The position numbers and the translations under genes are program-made. Positions 1 to 6,958 of a stretch of 50,059 nt of DNA are shown here, one piece after another. The notes under the pieces are model-generated. The model was not told where the DNA came from. It saw only the letters and a program-made list of their open reading frames with translations, and did no database searches. Position 1 is the stretch's first letter, and every line of letters begins with the position of its first letter. Source of the DNA: Collinsella sp. An2 (GTDB lineage: Bacteria; Actinomycetota; Coriobacteriia; Coriobacteriales; Coriobacteriaceae); contig NZ_NFJW01000015.1 in NCBI RefSeq assembly GCF_002160065.1, positions 1-50,059 on the forward strand. The letters are read 5' to 3'.

Positions 1-485
1 CCCGTCCAGTCGTAGTTCTTGACGCAGGTCACGACGTTGGCGAGCTGCTCGATGCCGTCCTCGGCGATGTCGTCGAAGCGGCCCACGAACGGGCTGATGT
101 AGCGGGCGCCGGCGTTGGCGGCCAGCAGCGCCTGCGGGGCGGAGAACACGAGCGTCATGTTCACGCGGACACCTGCGTCGGCGAGCGCGCGGCAGGCGGC
201 GAGGCCAGCCTCGCACACCGGGAGCTTCACCACGATGTTCGGAGCGAGCGCAGCGAGGCGCTTGCCCTCCTCGATCATGCCCTCGGCGGTGGTGGCGGTG
301 GACTCAGCAGAGACCGGCAGGCCCTCGCAGAGCTCGGCGATCTTCAACATATGCGGCTCGAAGTCGGCGAGCTTGCCGCCCGTGCGGGCGTACAGGCTCG
401 GGTTGGTGGTGACGCCGGCAAGGCAGCCCCAGCTCTTGGCCTCGGCGATCTCGTCGAGGTCGGCGGTGTCGATGAAGAACTTCAT
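1..485 (-). CDS. Transaldolase / fructose-6-phosphate aldolase-type enzyme (partial)
   Basis: Class I aldolase of the short transaldolase (TalC/FSA) family, acting on sugar phosphates in the cytosolic pentose phosphate or C6/C3 exchange pathways. The 161 visible residues begin MKFFIDTADLDEI and contain the family signature GVTTNPS (residues 24-30) and NIVVKLPV, whose Lys87 matches the Schiff-base lysine. The reading frame runs off the left edge, so the C-terminal quarter or so is missing from the window. The ATG at 485 is preceded by GAAAGG at suitable spacing. Transaldolase versus fructose-6-phosphate aldolase activity cannot be decided from this part. Confidence 0.9.
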   Translation of the reverse strand, partial: MKFFIDTADLDEIAEAKSWGCLAGVTTNPSLYARTGGKLADFEPHMLKIAELCEGLPVSAESTATTAEGMIEEGKRLAALAPNIVVKLPVCEAGLAACRALADAGVRVNMTLVFSAPQALLAANAGARYISPFVGRFDDIAEDGIEQLANVVTCVKNYDWT

Positions 486-754
486 GTTGAACGACCTTTC
501 ACTTGCATACCAACTGGAACACGCGGGAAAAGACCGTACCTAGGCAGAGATAAGGCTCCCACCGAACAGCTTAACAGACGCGCACCCCAAACGTACGGAA
601 CATTTCGTTTGCATTGTGTCTGCATGCTGTAAGCGCGGGAGCCCGCCATGGCGCACCACGCGAAAACCAGCTGGTCACACCACGCGTCACGCACGAACGC
701 GCGAAACGGCCCGTCCCCAAGGAGGGCCGCTGCACACGGTTGAAGCCCCGAGCC
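486..754. other. Intergenic region between aldolase and histidine kinase
   Basis: This 269-base gap must hold the promoter of the minus-strand aldolase and the end of the upstream kinase transcript. No convincing -35/-10 pair was found. The only structure is the hairpin listed at 707-729. Open frames here on either strand have no ribosome binding site and look like chance. Confidence 0.5.
707..729 (-). terminator. Possible terminator after the PhoR-like kinase gene
   Basis: CGGCCC (707-712) and GGGCCG (724-729) form a six-base-pair stem with an 11-base loop. Read on the minus strand it lies about 25 bases past the kinase stop and is followed by only TTT. The short U tract makes this a weak candidate. 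Confidence 0.35.
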
Positions 755-2188
755 CTAAATCGCGCCCTCCGGCCACACCTGCACCGGGAAGGTCACCGTG
801 ATGCACGTGCCCTGGCCCAGCTCGCTTGCCAGATCGATGCTCGCCCCATGGAACGACGCGGCGTGCTTTACGATCGCAAGGCCCAGCCCGGTGCCTCCGC
901 GCGCTTTCGACCGGCTCTTGTCCACACGATAGAAGCGCTCGAAGACCTTTTCCTGCTCTTCGGGCGCGATACCAATACCCGTGTCGATCACCTGGATGAA
1001 GGGGCGCTTGCCCTCGTCCATACCGCATGCAAGGGTCACAGTGCCACCCGGAAGGTTGTAGCGGATGGCGTTGCTTGCCAGGTTGTACGCCAGCTCGTCC
1101 AGCAGGCGCGGCACGCCCACCACAAGCGCCGGGTGCAGGTCGCACACAATGCTGACCTCGCCCTTTTTGGCCACCTGCTCCAGCCGCTGCATCACCGAGT
1201 CGAGCATGCGAGGCAGATCGACCGGCTCCATGGAACCCAGGATGCTTGTGGAATCGCTGCTCTCGGAGCGCTCAGCCTCGTCGAGGTTGGAGAGCGTGAG
1301 GATGTCGTTGACGAGCGCGGTCAGGCGGCCGGCCTCCCGATAGATGCGGCTGCCGAAATCGCGCAGGTCTGCGTCATCGGCCACCATGCCGCCGGCGATG
1401 AGCTCAGCGTAACCCGAAATAGTCGTGAGCGGCGTCTTGAGCTCGTGGGTGATGTTGGCGGTGAACTCTCGACGCATGCGGTCGTTGTCGGCAAGAACGC
1501 GCATCTGCCGCTTGAGCTCTTTACGCTGGCTCTCGATGCGCTCCAGCATGGGAACCATCTCGGAATAGGCGTTGTCCATGTTGCGTTTGGGATGGTCCAG
1601 GTCCACGTCGAGCAACGGCGCGATGATGACGCGGGACTCCCGGCGTGCGGCGAAAAACGACACCACGAGCACGATGACCGCGATCACGACGAGCGGCGCC
1701 ACGAACGATGCGAGAATCGCAAGCAGCCCCTCCTGCGCCTCGGCGAGTCGAATCACCTGGCCGTTCTCAAGCGCGACGGCCTCGTAGAGCATGACCTCGC
1801 CCAGCGTGGAGGACGAGCGTTCCGCAGAGCCGTGGCCGGTGGCACGCGCCTCTTCGACCTCGGGGCGTCCCTCGTGGTTTTCCATCAGGGACTCGGGCTC
1901 TTCGCTGTCGTAGATCACGTCGCCGTCGACATCGATGAGCGTCACGCGCTTCGAGTCGAAGGTCATGCGCTCGAGCATCTCCACGTCGTCATCGGCGCTG
2001 TCGAGGGCCGTGGCGACGATCTCGGCCTCGTCGTAGAGCTCGTTTTTTGTGGAGCGCGCCAGGTTGCCGTGCAAAAACACCGTGCCCGCAATGGCAAAGA
2101 CCGCGATGCCGATGAACGCAACCGAGAACACCGTGCCAAAGACACGGCGGGAAAGCGAATGTTTGGCTGCCAGTGCGCTCACGGTCAT
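755..2188 (-). CDS. Membrane sensor histidine kinase (PhoR-like)
   Basis: Senses a signal at the membrane and phosphorylates the response regulator encoded directly upstream (2188-2868). The 477-residue protein has a first membrane segment around residues 18-40, an extracytoplasmic region to about 155, a second membrane segment around 158-180, a DHp domain with H-box ITHELKTPL (His near 248) and an HATPase domain with the N box (NAIRYN), DTGIGI and GTGLGLAIV. The ATG at 2188 shares one base with the regulator stop (TGATG), so translation is coupled; a GTG one codon upstream is an alternative. Sitting next to pstB, a phosphate-sensing (PhoR) role is likely but inferred. Confidence 0.9.
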   Translation of the reverse strand: MTVSALAAKHSLSRRVFGTVFSVAFIGIAVFAIAGTVFLHGNLARSTKNELYDEAEIVATALDSADDDVEMLERMTFDSKRVTLIDVDGDVIYDSEEPESLMENHEGRPEVEEARATGHGSAERSSSTLGEVMLYEAVALENGQVIRLAEAQEGLLAILASFVAPLVVIAVIVLVVSFFAARRESRVIIAPLLDVDLDHPKRNMDNAYSEMVPMLERIESQRKELKRQMRVLADNDRMRREFTANITHELKTPLTTISGYAELIAGGMVADDADLRDFGSRIYREAGRLTALVNDILTLSNLDEAERSESSDSTSILGSMEPVDLPRMLDSVMQRLEQVAKKGEVSIVCDLHPALVVGVPRLLDELAYNLASNAIRYNLPGGTVTLACGMDEGKRPFIQVIDTGIGIAPEEQEKVFERFYRVDKSRSKARGGTGLGLAIVKHAASFHGASIDLASELGQGTCITVTFPVQVWPEGAI

Positions 2189-2868
2189 CACGCCGAGCGG
2201 TCGGCGAAGCGATAACCCACGCCACGCACCGTCTCAATGCAGGTGGAGCGGTCGCCCAGCTTCTGGCGGAGCGTCTGAACGTGCACGTCGACCGTGCGCG
2301 AGCCGCCGTCAAAGTCCCAGCCCCACACGCTTTGCAGCAAGGCCTCGCGCGTGAACACCACGCCCGGCTTGCGCATGAGGAACTCAAGCAGGTCGAACTC
2401 GCGCAGGGTGAGCTTGACCGGCTGTCCGTCGACCGTCACCTCGCGATGGCTCGGCGACAGCACGATGCCGCTGTTGGAGAGCACGTCGGTTGGCTTCTTG
2501 GTCATGCCGCCGCGGCGCAGCAGCGCGCGGCAGCGGCTTGTGAGTTCCATGAGCGAGAAGGGTTTGGCGAGATAGTCGTCGGCGCCGCCGTCGAGCGCGA
2601 CTACCTTGTCGAGCTCGGTGTCCTTGGCGGTGAGCATCATGATGGGCACGGTCGCGGTCTCCTGGTCGGCGCGCAGGCGGCGCAGGATCTCGAGGCCGTC
2701 CGTGTCGGGCAGCATGATATCCAACAGCACCGCGTCGGGAACCCGTCGGGCAACGGCGGCCTTGAACTCGCTGTCGCATGAGAACCCTTCGGCCTCGATG
2801 CCTTGCTGGTGCAGGGCGTACAGGGTGAGCCCGCGGATGTTGTCATCGTCCTCGACGTAGTAGATCAT
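2188..2868 (-). CDS. OmpR/PhoB-family response regulator
   Basis: DNA-binding partner of the kinase that follows it. It has an N-terminal receiver domain (YYVEDDDNIRGL, phosphoacceptor Asp in LLDIMLPDTDG, conserved Lys in LAKPFS) and a C-terminal winged helix (LTLREFDLLEFL, RTVDVHVQTLRQKLG, TVRGVGYRF). I chose the ATG at 2868 because a GGAG lies 11 bases upstream; a GTG at 2880 would add four residues but sits directly against that GGAG. Its place between pstB and a PhoR-like kinase suggests control of phosphate genes, which is inference. Confidence 0.9.
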   Translation of the reverse strand: MIYYVEDDDNIRGLTLYALHQQGIEAEGFSCDSEFKAAVARRVPDAVLLDIMLPDTDGLEILRRLRADQETATVPIMMLTAKDTELDKVVALDGGADDYLAKPFSLMELTSRCRALLRRGGMTKKPTDVLSNSGIVLSPSHREVTVDGQPVKLTLREFDLLEFLMRKPGVVFTREALLQSVWGWDFDGGSRTVDVHVQTLRQKLGDRSTCIETVRGVGYRFADRSA

Positions 2869-2984
2869 CGAATCTGTCACTCCAAACCACAGAAGTCTCT
2901 ATGGAGGCATTCCATAGCCCATCATACACCGCATGCCCGGACGCCTTCGCGACCCGGGCATGCCGATACCGTATGTTATGCGCC

Positions 2985-3035
2985 CGCAGCACCTCGCGCG
3001 CGGCGCCCGACGATCGAGGGGCAAATCGGGCAGCG
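2985..3035. repeat. Truncated copy of the hairpin repeat (copy A)
   Basis: Bases about 2990-3035 match the right half of the complete element at 3141-3249, including the stretch CGACGATCGAGGGGCAA, but no matching left half precedes it. It therefore looks like a half element left by truncation or recombination. It is the first of three tandem modules spaced about 100 bases apart between pstB and the PhoB-like gene. Confidence 0.6.
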
Positions 3036-3051
3036 GAGGTCCGGGCGCCCC

Positions 3052-3133
3052 GCATGCCGCAGGTTGCCGCGAAAGCCGAGGGCATAGGCCTTTGTGCCAT
3101 GCCTCGAAGGCTTGAGCGGCAAGATGCCGGCCG
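3052..3133. repeat. Hairpin repeat element (copy B)
   Basis: This module has the same plan as 3141-3249 and 11678-11783: a 7-bp stem TTGCCGC/GCGGCAA, the conserved loop GAAAG followed by GAGGGC, an inner small hairpin, and CTTGAG before the right arm. The four inner stem pairs differ from the other copies but remain paired. The outer stem is weaker than in the other copies. Confidence 0.7.
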
Positions 3134-3140
3134 CAGATGC

Positions 3141-3249
3141 CCCCGGGTTTCCCAGGCGCCTGAGGTTGTCCCGAAAGAGGAGGGCGCACGCCTCGCGTGC
3201 GGCGCCCGACGATTGAGGGGCAAGATCGGGCGCCTGGGGAAGCCGGGGG
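3141..3249. repeat. Hairpin repeat element (copy C, complete)
   Basis: The outer arms CCCAGGCGCC (3151-3160) and GGCGCCTGGG (3229-3238) pair perfectly, and the stem continues outward with CCCCGG at 3141. Inside are TTGTCCC/GGGGCAA, a conserved GAAAGAGGAGGG loop strand and the small hairpin GCACGC-CTC-GCGTGC. The element lies between the pstB stop and the regulator promoter region. No U tract follows it on the minus strand, so it is not a standard terminator. Confidence 0.85.
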
Positions 3250-3250
3250 T

Positions 3251-4102
3251 TTAGCCGAAGCGGCCAGTGAGATAATCCGCCGTCCTCTTGTCCTTCGGCG
3301 CGCTGAAGAGCTCCTGGGTGGGAGCATGCTCCACCAGCTCGCCCAGCAGGAAGAACGCCACCGAATCGGAGATGCGCGAGGCCTGCTGCATGTTGTGGGT
3401 CACCACAACGAGGGTGTAGTTTTCCTTGAGCTCCATGGCGAGCTGCTCGACCATAAGGGTGGACACCGGGTCAAGCGCCGAAGTGGGCTCGTCCATAAGC
3501 AGGACCTTCGGCTTCACCGCAATGGCGCGGGCGATGCACATGCGCTGCTGCTGGCCGCCCGAAAGACCCAGGCCGGACTGCTTGAGCTTGTCTTTGACCT
3601 CGTCCCACAGAGCGGCGCGACGAAGCGACTCCTCGACGATGTCGTCAAGCTCGGAGCGGCTCTTGATGCCAAGGCCGCGCGGACCGTAGGCCACGTTGTC
3701 GTAGATGCTCATGGGGAACGGGTTGGGGCGCTGGAACACCATGCCCACCTGCTGGCGCAGGCGCGTGACGTTGTAGTCCTGGTAGATGTCCTCGCCGTCC
3801 AGCGTGATCCTGCCCTCGATGCGGCAGTCTTTCACCATGTCGTTCATGCGGTCGAAGCAGCGCAGCAGCGTAGACTTGCCGCAGCCGGACGGACCGATGA
3901 ACGAGGTGACCTCGCGCTCGCGGATGTCAATGTTGACGTCCTTCAGCGCATGATGGTCGCCGTAGTACAGGTTGAGATGCTCCACCGACAGGCACACCGG
4001 ATGCTCGGCTTGCGTCGCAGCCTGCGGAACGGCCTGGCCCATTTCGGCCGCATGCGCGGCCTCTACCGCGTCCATCCATTCCTTGTTATCTGCTGTAGAC
4101 AA
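3251..4102 (-). CDS. pstB: PstB, phosphate ABC transporter ATPase
   Basis: ATP-binding subunit that powers PstSCA phosphate import at the inner face of the membrane. The 283 residues carry Walker [10 protein letters not shown], the Q-loop region [12 protein letters not shown] typical of PstB, signature LSGGQQQR, Walker [13 protein letters not shown], the His-loop TH and the family C-terminus DYLTGRFG. The start is taken as TTG at 4102 because AGGAGG (4111-4116) lies eight bases upstream; longer starts lack such a site. No pstS, pstC, pstA or phoU is in the window, so its partners must be elsewhere. It lies 113 bases after a VanS-like kinase and before a PhoBR-like pair. Confidence 0.95.
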   Translation of the reverse strand: MSTADNKEWMDAVEAAHAAEMGQAVPQAATQAEHPVCLSVEHLNLYYGDHHALKDVNIDIREREVTSFIGPSGCGKSTLLRCFDRMNDMVKDCRIEGRITLDGEDIYQDYNVTRLRQQVGMVFQRPNPFPMSIYDNVAYGPRGLGIKSRSELDDIVEESLRRAALWDEVKDKLKQSGLGLSGGQQQRMCIARAIAVKPKVLLMDEPTSALDPVSTLMVEQLAMELKENYTLVVVTHNMQQASRISDSVAFFLLGELVEHAPTQELFSAPKDKRTADYLTGRFG

Positions 4103-4116
4103 TCTGAGTGCCTCCT

Positions 4117-4167
4117 CGCATGAAACGTCATATAGCCTTGTTGATGGTACGTGGTGCGTTTCATGCG
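4117..4167 (-). promoter_or_regulatory. Inverted repeat in the pstB leader
   Basis: CGCATGAAACG (4117-4127) and CGTTTCATGCG (4157-4167) are a perfect 11-bp inverted repeat separated by 29 bases. In the minus-strand transcript the 3' arm abuts the AGGAGG of pstB. It could be a leader hairpin controlling access to the TTG start, or a dyad operator for a regulator. Confidence 0.6.
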
Positions 4168-4215
4168 GCTGAAAACACATTGTCAGGAGCATGTAAGGTC
4201 AGCCGAGAAGACTCG

Positions 4216-5808
4216 CTAGACCGGCAGCGTGATGGTGAAAACCGTCGCCTCCGGCGTGGACGAGCACTCGATCGTGCCGTTGTGCGCCGTCACGATCTCC
4301 TTCGCGATGGCAAGACCAAGGCCCGCCCCGCCGCGGTTCGTCGCACGGGCGGCGTCCAAGCGATAGAACTTCTCGAAGATGACCTTGAGCTTCGGCGCGG
4401 GGATGGGGTCGCCCTGGTTTTCGAACTTGATGCAGACCGTGTTGTCGTTGCGCCGTGCCGACACGCGAATCGTCGAGCCCTCGTAGCTGTACGCGATGGC
4501 GTTCTTCATGACGTTGTTGAACACGCGCGCCATCTTGTCGCCGTCCACGAGCACGGTCAGGCCAACCGGAACGTCGATCAGGGCCTCTTTGTGTTGCTCG
4601 GCCAGCGTGGGGTAAAACTCTTCTGCCACCTGCGAGAGCAAGAGGTTGAGGTCGACGTAGCCGCGCGTGAGCACGATGTCGTGGAAGTCGAACCTCGTGA
4701 TGTCGAAAAACTCCTCGATCAGCGTATCCAAGCGATGGGCCTTCTCGAGCGCGATGCCCGTGAAGTGGGCGCGCTGCTCGACCGGAAGGTCGGGGGCCTC
4801 CTCGAGAAGCGACAGGTAGCCAACGACCGATGCGAGCGGGGTCTTGAGGTCGTGGGCAAGGTAGGTGACCAGGTCGTCCTTGCGGCGGGCCTCGTCGCGC
4901 AGGGCCTGCTGCGCCATGCGTTCGCGCTCCCGAACGCGGTTAAGGGCCGATTCGACCTCCAGGTAGTCGCCGTCCAGGCCGCTCCAGTCGTCGGGCCGCT
5001 CAATGAGGCGATCGACCATATGCTGGGCAATGTCGTGGTCGGCCTGCGCCTGCCCAGAATCGAACCCGCGGTAGTACATGTAGCGGCCAGCGAAGAACGC
5101 TGCGCAGACCGCAAGGGCCAGCAGAAAGCCGCAGAACATGAAGAGGTAGTCGATGCCAAATACGATGGGTCCCTGGGCGCTGTCGGCGATCATGCGCCCC
5201 ACGAAGATCACCAACAGCCAGGCGAGGCCGCCCATCACGATGCAGCGGCGCACGTTGACGAAACGGTCGATGAGGATGTAGCCGACCAGCATGAGTATCA
5301 AGAACATGAGCAGGTTCTCGGCACCCACAACCGCGACCAGCAGCACGAAGAGCATCACGATCGACACGATGCGGTTGTCCACGATGCGCCGGACGCGCTC
5401 TAGGAGCTCGGCATTGGATTCCGCCGCATCGGGCGCGGTCTGCACCAGGTCCTGCAGCTGCTGGGCATCGGCCGACATGCGGCTATCGACATCGTCGACA
5501 TCAGCTTCCGCCGCCGCGATGACCGAAGAAGCGTCCCCGCCCGATACCGCCGACGCATCCGACGCCGCGTGGCCCGTCTGGGAGGACGGCGCTGTCGACG
5601 GAGCACTCCCTGCGGTCGTTGTACCGCTCGCCTCAGCGGCACCCGGAGTCGCGGCGACGCGCTCCTGCTTGGATGAGACGGAGGCGTCGTTTCGCCCAGC
5701 GGGTGCCGTAGGTTGTCCCGCGCCCGCCACGTTGGGACGACCGGTAACGGGATTGACCGGAGCGTGGGCCTGCTTGCCCTGGCCCGTAGAACCGTTAGAA
5801 AACTTCAC
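4216..5808 (-). CDS. Membrane sensor histidine kinase (VanS-like)
   Basis: Partner of the VanR-like regulator encoded upstream (6048-6743). The kinase core is close to VanS: H-box LAHDLKTPLASVVGYLSLLEE, an N box (VMKNAIAYS), FEKFYRLDAAR and GGAGLGLAIAKEI. Unlike classical VanS with two membrane helices, it has about 130 residues rich in Ala, Pro, Gly, Ser and Thr at the N-terminus, followed by about four hydrophobic segments. I chose GTG at 5808 because GAGGG lies five bases upstream; a longer GTG start at 5910 is open. The 239-base gap to the regulator is large for such a pair. The signal is unknown; cell-wall stress is a family-based guess. Confidence 0.88.
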   Translation of the reverse strand: MKFSNGSTGQGKQAHAPVNPVTGRPNVAGAGQPTAPAGRNDASVSSKQERVAATPGAAEASGTTTAGSAPSTAPSSQTGHAASDASAVSGGDASSVIAAAEADVDDVDSRMSADAQQLQDLVQTAPDAAESNAELLERVRRIVDNRIVSIVMLFVLLVAVVGAENLLMFLILMLVGYILIDRFVNVRRCIVMGGLAWLLVIFVGRMIADSAQGPIVFGIDYLFMFCGFLLALAVCAAFFAGRYMYYRGFDSGQAQADHDIAQHMVDRLIERPDDWSGLDGDYLEVESALNRVRERERMAQQALRDEARRKDDLVTYLAHDLKTPLASVVGYLSLLEEAPDLPVEQRAHFTGIALEKAHRLDTLIEEFFDITRFDFHDIVLTRGYVDLNLLLSQVAEEFYPTLAEQHKEALIDVPVGLTVLVDGDKMARVFNNVMKNAIAYSYEGSTIRVSARRNDNTVCIKFENQGDPIPAPKLKVIFEKFYRLDAARATNRGGAGLGLAIAKEIVTAHNGTIECSSTPEATVFTITLPV

Positions 5809-6047
5809 GCGTGCCCTCACTCGATTCCCATGAGGCTGGAACGCTGTCGTATTGCCAGGACCCGTATGGTCGAGGCCTTCGTGAAATCGCTGCCGGCGTC
5901 CATGCCTCACGCTTGATTGCCTTGTTTGCTGTCCAGTATATGGAGGACACCCGCAATAAAAACGGAAGACTTGCTTAACCTCTGTTCATACACGATGCCC
6001 AGGCTTAAACGGACAGGCAAACGGGCCGATGCGTACCGCCGGCACAC
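5809..6047. other. Gap between the VanR-like and VanS-like genes
   Basis: This 239-base spacer is unusually long inside a two-component pair. It contains an AT-rich patch with TATACT on the minus strand near 5935-5941 but no matching -35 at proper distance, so an internal promoter for the kinase is possible and not shown. If the kinase starts at 5910 the gap is 137 bases. Confidence 0.4.
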
Positions 6048-6743
6048 CTACTCGATGGTATAGCCTACGCCCCAGATATTCTTAATGAAGCGCGGGTTGG
6101 CAGCGTCATCGCCGATCTTCTCGCGAAGGTGACGAATGTGCACCATGACCGTGTTGTTGGACGTCGACATGAACTCTTCGCCCCACACCGCTCGGAACAG
6201 CTCCTCGACGGGCACCACCTTGCCGCGGTGCTCCACGAGGTACAGCAGGATCGAATACTCGAGCGGCGTGCACCGCACCGGCTTCTCGTCGACGGTTACC
6301 GAGCGCGCATCGCGATTGATGGTAAGGCCGTTCACCGAAAGCAGGTGGGAGTCTTCGGCCTTGGCACGGCTGCCGTAGCTCGTGTACCGACGCAGCTGGG
6401 CCTTGACGCGCGCCACAAGCTCGAGGGGACGGAACGGCTTGACCACGTAATCGTCGGCGCCCAAGGTGAGGCCCTCGATCTTATCGGTCTGCGAGTCACG
6501 CGCGGTGAGCATGATCACCGGATAGGTATGGTCGGCTCGAATGGTGCGCAGCAACTCGTAGCCATCGATGTCGGGCAGCATGATGTCCAAGATGGCCAAA
6601 TCGAATTCCTGGGAGAGAATGGCGCGCGCCGCATCGGCGCCGTTGTAGGCCAGGGTGACCTCGTACCCCTCATTTCTCAGGTAGATCCCCACAAGATCGG
6701 TGATGGTCTTCTCGTCGTCAACGACCAAGATGCGCGTTTCCAC
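6048..6743 (-). CDS. OmpR-family response regulator (VanR-like)
   Basis: Receiver plus winged-helix regulator of 231 residues. The receiver begins TRILVVDDEKTITDLVGIYL, which resembles VanR, with the phosphoacceptor Asp in LAILDIMLPDIDGYELL and Lys in VVKPFRPLEL. The C-terminal domain has CTPLEYSILLYLVEH, NTVMVHIRHLREKIGDD and IKNIWGVGYTIE. The start is GTG at 6743 with GGAAGGGGG seven bases upstream. It is divergent from the D,D-carboxypeptidase gene at 6959, which fits control of cell-wall remodelling, as VanRS controls vanY/vanX-type genes. No vanH, vanA/B or vanX genes are nearby. Confidence 0.92.
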   Translation of the reverse strand: METRILVVDDEKTITDLVGIYLRNEGYEVTLAYNGADAARAILSQEFDLAILDIMLPDIDGYELLRTIRADHTYPVIMLTARDSQTDKIEGLTLGADDYVVKPFRPLELVARVKAQLRRYTSYGSRAKAEDSHLLSVNGLTINRDARSVTVDEKPVRCTPLEYSILLYLVEHRGKVVPVEELFRAVWGEEFMSTSNNTVMVHIRHLREKIGDDAANPRFIKNIWGVGYTIE

Positions 6744-6958
6744 AGCATGCCCCCTTCCAGCTCCCCATTATGCCCGACAAGATGTGGCGGAACCGCAAGG
6801 AGCCGAAGTCCTTAAGGCTACTTTAAGCCTGTCCGAAGGTGCTCGCAAAGCATCCACAACCTCGGTATACTCGTGCCACTGCGCTTCCAAGCAGGCCACT
6901 TGATGCCCTGGAGCGCACCATTGCAAGACATTCACACTCATAAGAAAGCTCGGCGGCC
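6744..6958. promoter_or_regulatory. Divergent promoter region of VanR-like and carboxypeptidase genes
   Basis: This 215-base region separates divergent genes. On the plus strand TATACT at 6866-6871 resembles a -10 box about 90 bases before the carboxypeptidase ATG; its -35 is poor, as expected for an activated promoter. Around 6811-6830 the half-sites CTTAAGGCT and CTTTAAGCCT follow each other and could be the regulator site. Assignments are by eye only. Confidence 0.4.

Noticed and set aside
614-2215. Long plus-strand open frame of 533 codons opposite the PhoR-like kinase
   Set aside because: It is antisense to a clear kinase, is rich in Arg, His, Ala and Val as expected from the mirror of GC-rich codons, and has no motifs or ribosome binding site.
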